Below are positions 42,788 to 53,826 of a stretch of 64,000 bases of DNA, piece by piece. Source of the DNA: Selenomonas sp963528755 (GTDB taxonomy: Bacteria > Bacillota > Negativicutes > Selenomonadales > Selenomonadaceae). Under the pieces are notes generated by a model. That model saw only the letters and a list, made by a program, of their open reading frames with translations. It made no database searches and had not been told where the DNA came from. The DNA lies in the NCBI RefSeq assembly GCF_963528755.1, contig NZ_CAURXA010000006.1, positions 1 through 64,000 of the forward strand. The letters run 5' to 3'. A program made the translations under genes and the position numbers. The first letter of the stretch is position 1. Every line of letters starts with the position of its first letter.

Positions 42788-42822
42788 AAGAACGCCGCTT
42801 GACTTAGTCGAGCGGCGTTCTT
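42788..42822 (+). terminator. Terminator after cbiK
   Basis: Sixteen-nt arms at 42788-42803 and 42807-42822 (one G-U pair) around TTA, ending GTTCTT. Confidence 0.92.
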
Positions 42823-42886
42823 GCGTCAAATGTGGAAGGGGGAAATTAGTAATCTGGTCATGCACGGCCGAGATTCGTGGTTTCCT

Positions 42887-43279
42887 CTAAATATGGAAGA
42901 AGTTCATCATCTTCATCGCGAGCTTCTTCGGTTCGGCGTCCTTATTGCGCAGCAGGTAGGCGAGGGATCCGGCAAAGAAAAAGGCGGAAATGGGGACGAA
43001 GCGCCGTCCCTTTCTGAAGTTTGCCCAGACGAGAAGCTTCTGGAAAAGCTCCTCAATGTCCGTGCGTGTGCCGCCGTATCTCTTCATGATACGCCGTAGC
43101 CGCCAGTCCGATGTGCAATAGGCATAGATGGCGTCGATGAGCGCAGGGTCGTCGAGATGGTCGATGTACTCGTTGATGAGCAAGTTGACGAGCGTCGAAC
43201 GCTTGAGCGAACGGCGCATCTGCAGAATGAAGAGAGCAGTGAGGAGACCGAGGGCTATGAGGAGAAGTGTGTTCAGCAT
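42887..43279 (-). CDS. Small membrane-anchored protein of unknown function
   Basis: A 130-residue protein. The start ATG ends at 43279, behind GGAGGAATCC. One N-terminal membrane helix (LNTLLLIALGLLTALFILQM), then a soluble helical region (YIDHLDDPALIDAIYAYCTSDWRLRRI) and a weak second hydrophobic patch (ISAFFFAGSLAYLL). Net basic. No family recognised. It is divergent from clpB and convergent with cbiK. Confidence 0.65.
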   Translation of the reverse strand: MLNTLLLIALGLLTALFILQMRRSLKRSTLVNLLINEYIDHLDDPALIDAIYAYCTSDWRLRRIMKRYGGTRTDIEELFQKLLVWANFRKGRRFVPISAFFFAGSLAYLLRNKDAEPKKLAMKMMNFFHI

Positions 43280-43367
43280 ATGGATTCCTCCAATCCTCCT
43301 TACTATATCATAAACCGTACCTGACATAAAGCCTGACCGACTTTATATTCTCTCGAAAATAATTAAT

Positions 43368-43414
43368 CAAAAGGTCAAAAAAGTATTTGACTTTTTGACC
43401 TTTTGCGTTATAAT
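43368..43414 (+). promoter_or_regulatory. clpB promoter with long CtsR-like inverted repeat
   Basis: CAAAAGGTCAAAAA (43368-43381) and TTTTTGACCTTTTG (43392-43405) are perfect 14-nt inverted arms with a 10-nt spacer. The -35 TTGACT (43387-43392) and -10 TATAAT (43409-43414) are separated by 16 nt, so the element covers the promoter. It shares 17 identical bases with the htpG promoter. Confidence 0.75.
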
Positions 43415-43491
43415 AAGAAATAACAAGGCGAGGTGAAAGAGGCCTTGTAGTTTCTTAGGAAATTATCCTTGATATATAGGAGGAAGAAATT

Positions 43492-46065
<2,574 letters not shown>

Positions 46066-46095
46066 AGAAAAGCAGAAAGCTGCGCAAGCAGGTGA

Positions 46096-46128
46096 AGATG
46101 GGAGACGAATGCCTCCCATCTTTTTTTG
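46096..46128 (+). terminator. Terminator after clpB
   Basis: AGATGGGAG-type left arm (46096-46104) with CTCCCATCT, then seven T. Confidence 0.9.
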
Positions 46129-46204
46129 TTTCAAGCTCTTTTATGAAGGAAAACAGATCTTAGATAAGATAAGAAAAAGATAAAATTTGAAAAAAGTATG
46201 GCGT

Positions 46205-46235
46205 TTGGTCCTAATATATGTTATAATAGGACCAA
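46205..46235. promoter_or_regulatory. Inverted repeat across the -10 box upstream of the HD-GYP array
   Basis: TTGGTCCTA (46205-46213) and TAGGACCAA (46227-46235), perfect 9-nt arms, 13-nt spacer. A TATAAT at 46222-46227 lies in the spacer, so a bound regulator would cover the promoter. Confidence 0.55.
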
Positions 46236-46271
46236 TAAACTAGTGAGGTGTGAAAAAAGGATGAATTTATT

Positions 46272-47588
46272 GTGGAATTGAAAAAGTACTCAGTGGGTCA
46301 GTTGCAGGAAGGAATGATTATTGGCAGAGGCATATACGAAGAGGATATGACGGTCATTTTGTCGGAGGGGACGGTTCTTGACCGTCAGACGATTTTGTTG
46401 CTGGAAAACCGCGACATATACTTCGTTCATATACGCGACAATATTGCGTCTACGCCTCCTGCGTATCAGATTGACAATGCGAAAGTCGCTCTGACGGATG
46501 TGGCGACAGTCTTGGACAGTTCGCGGGCAAAGGCTGAGAGCGCTCTCTTGCCTACGCTGAACGTCATGCCTGAAGTGTCTTCTCCTGACAAGGACGCCGC
46601 CTTGGCGGAATTCATGCGAGAGGTGGCGGACACCGTTGCCGTGAAATCGGTGATTCGTCGGAGGGCTGCCCGTTCTGTTGTGCAGACGGGGATTGCCCCA
46701 AAAAAGGACGCCTCTCTTGAGTCCGCTTATGTGAGCCAGTACAAGGATCTTTGTCTCAATCTCTCGATGCTTTACGAAACGACGCGCACGAGCGGGCATA
46801 TCGACAAGGCGGCGGTGGAGATCCTCGCGCAGCAGGTTCTGCCGCTTTGCTCAAGCGCCAAGGCGATGACGCACATTTACAATGTGAGGATGAAGGGTGA
46901 CTACTCGCTTCAACACAGCGTGCGGGTCGCCATTCTCGCAGGCCTTATGGGGCAATGGCTAAAGATGCCGCAGCGTGATCGGCTGCGCCTTGTCATGGCG
47001 GCGCTCCTTCTTGACATTGGCTCTACACGCATAGCGCCAGAGTTTCTTAAAAAGGTGGGCGGCTATACGAAGGAGGATCGCGTGCTCATGCAGAAGCACA
47101 CGCGCCTCGGTCATGCGCTTGTCATGAACTCGGCGTTCGCTTCAGACGCGCAGATTGCGGGAGCGGTGCTGCAGCATCATGAGCGAAATGATGGCTCGGG
47201 CTATCCAAATGCGGTAAAGAAAGAGCAGATTTGCGACTTTGCACGCATCCTTGCCATTCTCGACAGTTACGATGCGATGACTTCGAGACGCTCCTACGCC
47301 AGGAGGCGTTCACCCTTCGATGTCTTTTCTGCGTTGTCCGATGAATTTGTCGCAAATCATCTCGATGCGGCTTATGGCCTGCCATTCATCCGCAACGTCT
47401 GCCATTCGCTGAACGGCAATTGGGTCAGACTTACGAACGGCGAGACGGGCAAGATCGTCTACATCGATGAGTCGCGGCTCGATGCATTGCCAATCGTGCA
47501 GACAATGGATGGCGCTTTTATCGATCTCAATACGCTGAGCAGCATACGCATCGAATCCATGCTCACGAGCGAAGAGATGACACATTGA
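46272..47588 (+). CDS. HD-GYP-type protein 1 with degenerate HD dyad
   Basis: A 438-residue protein. GTG start at 46272. The N-terminal domain (about 1-60, KKYSVGQLQEGMIIGRGIY ... EGTVLDRQTILLLENR) is of the kind found before HD-GYP domains; a variable linker follows. The HD-GYP domain (about 195-370) keeps HSVRVAILAGL, the later His residues, and QHHERNDGSGYP (301-312), but the HDIGK motif reads LDIGS (Leu247-Asp248). Loss of this metal ligand questions c-di-GMP hydrolysis. It ends with a strongly conserved IVYIDESRLDALPIVQT segment shared by all three paralogues. Confidence 0.82.
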   Translation: MELKKYSVGQLQEGMIIGRGIYEEDMTVILSEGTVLDRQTILLLENRDIYFVHIRDNIASTPPAYQIDNAKVALTDVATVLDSSRAKAESALLPTLNVMPEVSSPDKDAALAEFMREVADTVAVKSVIRRRAARSVVQTGIAPKKDASLESAYVSQYKDLCLNLSMLYETTRTSGHIDKAAVEILAQQVLPLCSSAKAMTHIYNVRMKGDYSLQHSVRVAILAGLMGQWLKMPQRDRLRLVMAALLLDIGSTRIAPEFLKKVGGYTKEDRVLMQKHTRLGHALVMNSAFASDAQIAGAVLQHHERNDGSGYPNAVKKEQICDFARILAILDSYDAMTSRRSYARRRSPFDVFSALSDEFVANHLDAAYGLPFIRNVCHSLNGNWVRLTNGETGKIVYIDESRLDALPIVQTMDGAFIDLNTLSSIRIESMLTSEEMTH

Positions 47589-47770
47589 TAAGTTTCCTGC
47601 TCGCGTTGCTATCTGTTGAAAATGGTAGCATTCAGGAAAAAACCATGATATAATCGAATGCGACGATTGTAGGGATTTTGGGGATGGAGAGAGAAAGGCA
47701 GTCGGATACCATCGGAGACGGACGTTTCGATGACGTACTCGACCGCTTCGCCATGGAAGGGTGCAGGATG

Positions 47771-48940
47771 ATGTTGAAGAAGTGTTCTATTGGCCGTCTG
47801 CGGGAAGGCATGATTCTTGGACGGGATGTATACAAGGACGATATGACGGTTCTTTTGGGCGAAGGAACGGTGCTCACGGCCAAGATGCTCGATTCCCTCG
47901 CTGATCACGACATCTTTTCCGTATATATTCAGGCGGAGGACGAGGAGGAAGAGATCTCGGCGGCAAAGCCGTCGTTGTTCGAGGTAGATGAGGAGCAGGG
48001 CGAGATTCCTGCAGAGGTGTCTGAGAAGATGCCTGCGAAGGTTGCGCCGAAGAAGGAGCGACTTCAGGATGATTCCTATGTGCGGCAATATGACGAGGTT
48101 TTTGCCTTGCTGAAGAAGTTCTATGCTGACACGAGGACGGCCTCGCGCATTGATGTGGAGACTGCTCGGTCGTTGACTCGGAAGTTTTTGCCGCTGTGTG
48201 AAAGCGCAAAGGCGATCGTGCAGATTTACAATATGGAGACGGAAGAGGATTATCGCCTCCACCATAGCATGCACATTGCCATTCTTGCGGGACTTATGGG
48301 GCAGTTCCTCAAGCTGCGTGCGTCGGAGAGGGGGCGTCTCATTATGGCGGCCTTTCTCTTGGACATTGGCACGACGCGCATCGCGGCGGAATTCCTTGAG
48401 ATCCAGGGATATTACAGCGATGCGGAGCGCAGGCTCATGCAGAAGCATGTGCACTTAGGGCGAGAACTTCTTGCCCGGTCTGTACTTGGGACGGATGAGC
48501 AGATTGTCGGCGCTGTACTGCAACATCATGAGAGAAACGATGGATCCGGCTATCCGTCAAGACTGAAGAAGGAACAGATCTGCGGCTTTGCCCGCATCCT
48601 TGCTATCGTGGATATCTTTGACGCGATGGCGTCCAACCGCGTTTATAAGAGAAAGCGATCGCCTTTTGATGTATTTAAGATTCTTGCTGATGACATCTTG
48701 AAAGGCCGATTGGATACGGAGTATGGCGTTTCATTCATCCGCCATATCGGACAAGCCTTGAATGGCTGCTGGGTAAGGCTTAGTGATGGAGGTGTGGGCA
48801 AGATCGTCTATATCGATGAATCGCGTCTTGACGCGTTGCCGATCGTCCAGACAATGGAAGGCGATTTCCTTGACCTGAACAAGAACAGCAACATCAAAAT
48901 CGTGTCTTTGCTCACGAATGATGAAGTACAGAAGGTATGA
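47771..48940 (+). CDS. HD-GYP-type protein 2 with degenerate HD dyad
   Basis: A 389-residue paralogue of the previous protein. The second of two adjacent ATGs (47771) is chosen because all three paralogues then begin with M(E)LKK. N-terminal MLKKCSIGRLREGMILGRDVYKD block; the linker is acidic and short. HD motif reads LDIGT; HHSMHIAIL, QKHVHLGRELL and QHHERNDGSGYP are kept. C-terminal IVYIDESRLDALPIVQT. A TATAAT lies at 47649-47654, so it may have its own promoter. Confidence 0.82.
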   Translation: MLKKCSIGRLREGMILGRDVYKDDMTVLLGEGTVLTAKMLDSLADHDIFSVYIQAEDEEEEISAAKPSLFEVDEEQGEIPAEVSEKMPAKVAPKKERLQDDSYVRQYDEVFALLKKFYADTRTASRIDVETARSLTRKFLPLCESAKAIVQIYNMETEEDYRLHHSMHIAILAGLMGQFLKLRASERGRLIMAAFLLDIGTTRIAAEFLEIQGYYSDAERRLMQKHVHLGRELLARSVLGTDEQIVGAVLQHHERNDGSGYPSRLKKEQICGFARILAIVDIFDAMASNRVYKRKRSPFDVFKILADDILKGRLDTEYGVSFIRHIGQALNGCWVRLSDGGVGKIVYIDESRLDALPIVQTMEGDFLDLNKNSNIKIVSLLTNDEVQKV

Positions 48941-49026
48941 TGGTTCCTTGTTGTTGTTTTGAAAATTTGCGAGGATGGATGCAAGAAGTCCCCGATTTGC
49001 AATGATTCACAAGGGAGTGCAAATGG

Positions 49027-50412
49027 ATGTTGAAGAAGTATCCTGTTGACCAGTTGAAAACAGGCATGGTCATTGGGCGAACGGTATATGCTGAGGATAT
49101 GTCCGTCCTCTTGGGCGAAGGGACAGTGCTCGATGAGCAGCGAATCGAATATCTCGATCAGCGGGGGATTGTTTTCGTCCGCATTTTGCTGCCCGATGCA
49201 GATGAGTCTGCCGAAGTTGCCGAGTCGCCACAGGTGAAGAAAGAGCTGGACACTGCATCGAAGGTGTCGAGCGAGCAAACGCAAGCGGCGATGGCGGTGC
49301 TTGCGGCTGCAGAAGAAGCAAAGAAAAAGGCCTTGGCAGAGGTCGAGGAGCGGGCAGCTCAGAGGGCGGCAAAGGCGAAGAAGGAAGTGCGGGCTGAAGT
49401 CCCAGAAGAGGTGTATCACGAGAAGATGGCTCCTGTGCCTGAGGAAGAAGATCATCGGCCTACCTCCAAGTCAGGTGTCGTGCTGCGCGAGACTTCAGTG
49501 CTTGAAGCAGCGTATCTTGAGAAGTATGAAGCGTGCTTCGAGGAGCTACAGGGATTTTTCAGTTCAGTACGTTCTAACGGCCGCATCAACACGGCGGAGG
49601 CGGAGGCGATCTCGCGCAATTTTGCGCCGCTTTCTTCGAGTGCGAAGGCGGTCACGCATATTTACAATATGGAGACGATCGGCGAATACCAGCTGCATCA
49701 TACGATGCGCGTCGCGGTTCTCGCCGGACTCATGGCGCAATGGCTCAAGATGTCGGCGCAGGAAAGGCAGCGACTGATCTTGGCAGCGTTTCTCATGGAT
49801 ATTGGCTATACCTCGTTCGCACCAAATTTTCTCAGGAAGATCGCACTTTATACGCCGGAAGAGCGCCGTCTTATGCAGAAGCATGCTCGCTTAGGTTATG
49901 ACATTGTTTCTCGTTCTTCGTTGCAACTTGATAAGCAGGTCGTAGAGGCCGTATTGCAGCACCATGAACGAAATGATGGTTCGGGCTATCCGCAGAGAAT
50001 GAAGAAGGATGGAATTTGCAAGTTTGCGCGTATTCTTGCCATTTTGGACACTTACGATGCGATGGCGTCGCGTCGCTATTATGCGAAACGGCGTTCTCCG
50101 TTCGAGGTCTTTTCCGTTATTTCGGACGAGTGTATTGCGGGACGCTTGGATGCGGAGTACGGCATCGTCTTCATCCGCAACTTTTCCAGCACGCTTAACG
50201 GCAATTGGGTCAAGCTTTCCAATGGTGAGGTGGCGAAGATCGTCTATATCGACGGCTCGCGCATGAACGCCCTGCCGGTCGTGCAGACATCTGAGGGACA
50301 GTTCATCGACCTCAATACGATGCCAAACATCAAGGTCGAATATCTTCTGTCCAGTTCCGAGGCGGAAAAGAAGGCGAGATCTGCAGAGAAAACAGCGGCA
50401 GGCGGCATGTAA
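49027..50412 (+). CDS. HD-GYP-type protein 3 with degenerate HD dyad
   Basis: A 461-residue paralogue. ATG at 49027. N-terminal MLKKYPVDQLKTGMVIGRTVYAED block; a long Ala/Glu/Lys-rich helical linker (about 70-150) probably forms a coiled coil. HD motif reads MDIGYT; HHTMRVAVLAGL and QHHERNDGSGYP are present. C-terminal VYIDGSRMNALPVVQT and a basic/polar tail. The largest linker difference among the three suggests distinct partners. A strong terminator ends the array. Confidence 0.82.
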   Translation: MLKKYPVDQLKTGMVIGRTVYAEDMSVLLGEGTVLDEQRIEYLDQRGIVFVRILLPDADESAEVAESPQVKKELDTASKVSSEQTQAAMAVLAAAEEAKKKALAEVEERAAQRAAKAKKEVRAEVPEEVYHEKMAPVPEEEDHRPTSKSGVVLRETSVLEAAYLEKYEACFEELQGFFSSVRSNGRINTAEAEAISRNFAPLSSSAKAVTHIYNMETIGEYQLHHTMRVAVLAGLMAQWLKMSAQERQRLILAAFLMDIGYTSFAPNFLRKIALYTPEERRLMQKHARLGYDIVSRSSLQLDKQVVEAVLQHHERNDGSGYPQRMKKDGICKFARILAILDTYDAMASRRYYAKRRSPFEVFSVISDECIAGRLDAEYGIVFIRNFSSTLNGNWVKLSNGEVAKIVYIDGSRMNALPVVQTSEGQFIDLNTMPNIKVEYLLSSSEAEKKARSAEKTAAGGM

Positions 50413-50442
50413 AGATGATAATACGGCTCTATGGGGGAGCGT

Positions 50443-50482
50443 TCCCGAATGGAAGGATGGTTCCGTTCGGGAGCTTTTTTTT
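50443..50482 (+). terminator. Terminator of the HD-GYP array
   Basis: TCCCGAATGGAA (50443-50454) with TTCCGTTCGGGA (50461-50472), then GC and nine T. Confidence 0.92.
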
Positions 50483-50582
50483 GTAGAAACATGGTGTGCT
50501 AAGGGAATATATGCTTGAAAATGATTATCGATTTTGCTATGATGAGAAAGATGTTTAACAAAAGAAGGAAGGAGAGTTTTGT

Positions 50583-50996
50583 TTGGAGAAGAAGCGGAGG
50601 TTTAAGATCACGGACATCCTGCTCTTGCTCGCAAGCGGTGCGTTCCTCGCCGGCATGCGCACGTTCCTTGCGCCTTGCGCTCAGCAGGCGGACGGCAGGT
50701 GGATGGTTTGCCACTGGGCGGGCGAGGCGCTCACGGGTGTTGCCGCTGTGCTCTTCGTCATCTCTTTGCTGCACGCTTTGATTCCTCGCGCCCAAATTAA
50801 GATGGGGCTGGCTCTGGCGATGATTCCTGCAGCGGCGTTGGCTTTCCTCCTGCCGGGAACAATGATCGATCTCTGCATGATGGAGACGATGCGCTGCCAT
50901 ACGGTGATGCAGCCTGCGGCCAGGGCGATTTCCGTCGTGTTGATCTTGCTCTCCTGCCTGGATGTTTATTGCTATCGGAAGGGGGATGACCGATGA
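50583..50996 (+). CDS. DUF4418 family membrane protein
   Basis: A 137-residue, four-helix membrane protein of the DUF4418 type. TTG start at 50583 behind AAGGAAGGAGAG. Two loops carry a repeated MxCH motif: LAPC ... MVCHWAGEAL and LCMMETMRCHTVMQPA, suggesting paired Cys/His that could bind metal or form disulfides on the outer side. It overlaps an FtsX-like permease by 4 nt, followed by an ATPase, so it is probably a subunit or partner of that transporter. Function unknown. Confidence 0.75.
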   Translation: MEKKRRFKITDILLLLASGAFLAGMRTFLAPCAQQADGRWMVCHWAGEALTGVAAVLFVISLLHALIPRAQIKMGLALAMIPAAALAFLLPGTMIDLCMMETMRCHTVMQPAARAISVVLILLSCLDVYCYRKGDDR

Positions 50997-52183
50997 GCTT
51001 CGCACGCTTTCTTGCCGTGCGGAACTGCCGCAGGAATCCTTCGCGCACCGCCGCGCTGGGGCTGGTGGCGGCGCTGCTCGCTTTGGCGCTCTTCGGCGGT
51101 TCGCTCGTCGTCTTGAGTTTGCAGAACGGCCTGAATCGCTTTCAGGAGCGTCTGGGCGCAGACATTCTCGTTCTGCCCAAGGCGGCGCAGGCGGACGGCG
51201 GCCTGGAAGGCGTGCTCGTGCAGGGAAAGCCGCTTCAGTTCTACATGGAAGACTCGCGCCTTGCAGAAATCGCGTCCTTGCCCGGCGTCGAACGCGCCGC
51301 ACCGCAGTTCTTCCTGACGTCGGCAAATGCCGGCTGCTGCTCTGTAGCGGTGCAGCTGATCGGCTTCGATCCGGCGACGGACTTCACGATTCGGCCGTGG
51401 ATTCTTGAGAGCTATGCGGGCGACGTCGGCTATGGCGACATCCTCTGCGGCAGCGGCATCTCCGTGCCCGCAGACAGGCGGCTGAAGTTCTACAATGTAC
51501 CGTGCCGCGTCGTCGGTCGTCTGAGCCCGACGGGAACGGGCATGGATACGGCGGTCTACGCGAATATAGAGACGATCCGCGCCATGATGAAGAATGCGGC
51601 GGATTTGGATTTCGCATCGTTTCAGGGCATCGATCCCGAGCAGGCGATTTCCGCCGTGCTCGTCAAGACCTCGCCCGACTTCAGCCCTGAGGCCGTGGCG
51701 CAGGCGATTTCCGCTGCCTATCCTGATCTCGCGGCGCGGCCCGCGCACGGCATGGTTCGGAGCGTGGAGGCGGGACTGGGCGGCGTCACGGGGACGGTCG
51801 GCGTCCTGCTCTTCGTGGTCTGGCTTCTGTGCATCGGGCTTCTGGCGCTCGCCTTTCGACTGGTGTTCGCGGAGAGACGCGGGGAGTTCGCCGTGCTCCT
51901 CATCAGCGGCGCAAGGAGAGGCGTCCTCGCGCGAATCGTCCTCGCCGAAGCCCTCATCGTGTCCTCTCTTGGCGCGGCGGGCGGCGTCCTTGCAGGCGCT
52001 TTCGTGCTGCTGCCTTTTGCCGCACTCTTGAAGGACAGCTTTGCGCGGCCGTACCTTCTGCCCGACGCTTCAGGCATCGCTCTTTTGGCGGCAGGGGCTT
52101 TTTGCGCCGCTGTTCTTTCCGCCGCGCTCGCGGCGCTTTGGACGGTGCGGCGCATGGATGTGACGCTGCGGGAGGATATGTGA
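50993..52183 (+). CDS. FtsX/MacB-type ABC permease
   Basis: A 396-residue permease. One N-terminal helix (TAALGLVAALLALALFGGSLVVLSL split around 20-45), a periplasmic domain of about 220 residues with GADILVLPKAAQ, then three C-terminal helices with FAERRGEFAVLLISGARRG, as in FtsX-domain proteins. These work as mechanotransmitters or exporters rather than importers. It overlaps the DUF4418 gene and the ATPase gene by 4 nt or less. Confidence 0.88.
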   Translation: MSFARFLAVRNCRRNPSRTAALGLVAALLALALFGGSLVVLSLQNGLNRFQERLGADILVLPKAAQADGGLEGVLVQGKPLQFYMEDSRLAEIASLPGVERAAPQFFLTSANAGCCSVAVQLIGFDPATDFTIRPWILESYAGDVGYGDILCGSGISVPADRRLKFYNVPCRVVGRLSPTGTGMDTAVYANIETIRAMMKNAADLDFASFQGIDPEQAISAVLVKTSPDFSPEAVAQAISAAYPDLAARPAHGMVRSVEAGLGGVTGTVGVLLFVVWLLCIGLLALAFRLVFAERRGEFAVLLISGARRGVLARIVLAEALIVSSLGAAGGVLAGAFVLLPFAALLKDSFARPYLLPDASGIALLAAGAFCAAVLSAALAALWTVRRMDVTLREDM

Positions 52184-52860
52184 TGGAACTTCGAGCAGAA
52201 AAAATCAGCCGGGATTTCCTGCGGCCGAGTGCGCCGCAGGGCTTTTTCATGGCGGTCGAGGAAACGGACTTCTCGCTGCGTGCGGGCGCCTTGATCGCCA
52301 TTACGGGACGCTCGGGCAGCGGCAAGAGTACGCTTTTGAAAATGCTGGCAGGCCTCATGGAGCCGGGCACGGGACGCGTGCTTATAGATGATACGGACAT
52401 CTACCGACTGGAAGAGGCGGAGCTTGCCCGGCTGCGCAATCGGCAGATCGGCCTCGCGCCGCAGACGCTCATGGCGCTCTCCAGCTTGACGGTGCAGGAG
52501 AATGTGCTGCTGCCGTGCTCGCTCTACGGCGAGGCGCGAGAGGCGAAACCGCGTGCCGAGCAGCTCATGGAGCGGCTCAGCATCGCGCATCTCAGGTGCG
52601 CCGATCCAACGGAGCTTTCGGGCGGCGAGCTGCGCCGCCTGACGCTGGCTCGCGCCTTGGTGCGCGACAGCGCCGTCCTGCTGCTCGACGAGCCGACGGG
52701 CGATCTCGACGACGAGAATACGCGCCTCGTCCTCACGCTGCTGCGCGAAGAGGTGGCGCGTGGTAAGGCGATCCTTCTTGTGACGCATGAGCGCGAGGCG
52801 GCGGACTACGCCGATCACCTCTATCGCATGGAGGCGGGCAAGTTGGAATTGTTATCCTGA
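52183..52860 (+). CDS. LolD/MacB-type ABC ATPase
   Basis: A 225-residue ATPase: Walker A GRSGSGKSTLLK, signature LSGGELRRLTLARAL, Walker B VLLLDEPTGDLDD and the H-loop VTHERE. Length and the AGLMEPGTGRVLIDDTDI region place it with the MacB/LolD group that partners FtsX permeases. ATG at 52183 overlaps the permease stop (TGATG). Confidence 0.92.
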   Translation: MELRAEKISRDFLRPSAPQGFFMAVEETDFSLRAGALIAITGRSGSGKSTLLKMLAGLMEPGTGRVLIDDTDIYRLEEAELARLRNRQIGLAPQTLMALSSLTVQENVLLPCSLYGEAREAKPRAEQLMERLSIAHLRCADPTELSGGELRRLTLARALVRDSAVLLLDEPTGDLDDENTRLVLTLLREEVARGKAILLVTHEREAADYADHLYRMEAGKLELLS

Positions 52861-52868
52861 AATTTTAT

Positions 52869-52897
52869 TTGTGTTGACGATTGAAATCGGGTATAAT
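52869..52897 (+). promoter_or_regulatory. Predicted promoter of the ECF operon
   Basis: TTGTGT (52869-52874), 17-nt spacer, perfect TATAAT (52892-52897). Confidence 0.65.
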
Positions 52898-52986
52898 GGG
52901 GATGTTTTGTTGACCGCGTAATTTGCGGCAGCTGGGAGAAGGGCGCGGCAGTTTTTCGTCCGCGCATGACAGGGGAGGCAAGAAGC

Positions 52987-53826
52987 GTGGCGGAGTTCAT
53001 TCGTGCCGAATATCTTTCGCACGTATTCCATGCGGGGGAAGAGGACGCTTATCGGGCGCTTTCCGACGTCTCCTTGTCCATCGCCGACGGCGAGTTTCTC
53101 GCCGTCCTCGGCACGAATGGCTCGGGTAAGTCGACGCTGGCGCGTCACTTCAATGCGCTCCTTCTGCCGACCGAGGGCCGATGTACGGTCGCGGGGCTGG
53201 ATACGAAGGAGACGCAGGAGCTTTGGCGCATCCGCCAGCTCGTGAGCATGGTGTTCCAGAATCCCGACAATCAGATCATCGCCGCTGTCGTTGAGGACGA
53301 CGTCGCCTTCGGGCCGGAAAACCTCGGCATAGAGCCAGCGGAAATCCGCGTGCGCGTGAGAGACGCGCTCGCTGCTGTCGGCATGGAGCGCTACCGCACG
53401 GCGGCGCCGCACCTCCTGTCGGGCGGGCAGAAGCAGCGCGTGGCGATCGCGGGTGCACTGGCGATGCGGACGCGCTGCCTCGTGCTCGACGAGCCGACGG
53501 CGATGCTCGATCCTTTGGGCAGGCAGGAGGTCTTGCAGACAGTGCAGCGGCTTCATCGCGAGATGGGCATCACCGTCATCTATATCACGCACTTCATGGA
53601 GGAGGCGGCGGCCGCCGACCGCGTCATCGTCATGGAGGCAGGGCGCATCGCGGCAGAGGGAACGCCGCGCGAGGTGTTCCAGGATGTCTCGGGCATGAAG
53701 GCGCGTGGCCTCGACGTGCCGCTCGCCGTCGAACTGGCGGCGCTCCTTCGTGCGGACGGCATATCGCTGCCGCAGGATCTCTTGACGGATAAGGAATTGG
53801 TGAGAGCGCTTTGTCCATCGTGCTGA
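52987..53826 (+). CDS. ecfA1: Energy-coupling factor transporter ATPase EcfA1
   Basis: A 279-residue ATPase. GTG at 52987 with GGGGAGG eight bases upstream is preferred over an ATG at 52966. Walker A GTNGSGKST, Q-loop VFQNPDNQIIAAVVEDDVAFGPENLG (EcfA hallmark, read in parts), signature LLSGGQKQRVAIAG, Walker B VLDEPTAMLDP, ITHFMEEA. Shared module that drives several vitamin-binding S components encoded elsewhere. Confidence 0.95.
   Translation: MAEFIRAEYLSHVFHAGEEDAYRALSDVSLSIADGEFLAVLGTNGSGKSTLARHFNALLLPTEGRCTVAGLDTKETQELWRIRQLVSMVFQNPDNQIIAAVVEDDVAFGPENLGIEPAEIRVRVRDALAAVGMERYRTAAPHLLSGGQKQRVAIAGALAMRTRCLVLDEPTAMLDPLGRQEVLQTVQRLHREMGITVIYITHFMEEAAAADRVIVMEAGRIAAEGTPREVFQDVSGMKARGLDVPLAVELAALLRADGISLPQDLLTDKELVRALCPSC

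Noticed and set aside
43368..43414. Canonical CtsR box
   Set aside because: The repeat units are 8 nt apart instead of 10, so I call it only CtsR-like.
46261..46281. ATG start for the first HD-GYP gene
   Set aside because: That ATG opens a six-codon frame that stops at TGA; the GTG at 46272 begins the conserved MELKKYSVG-like N-terminus.
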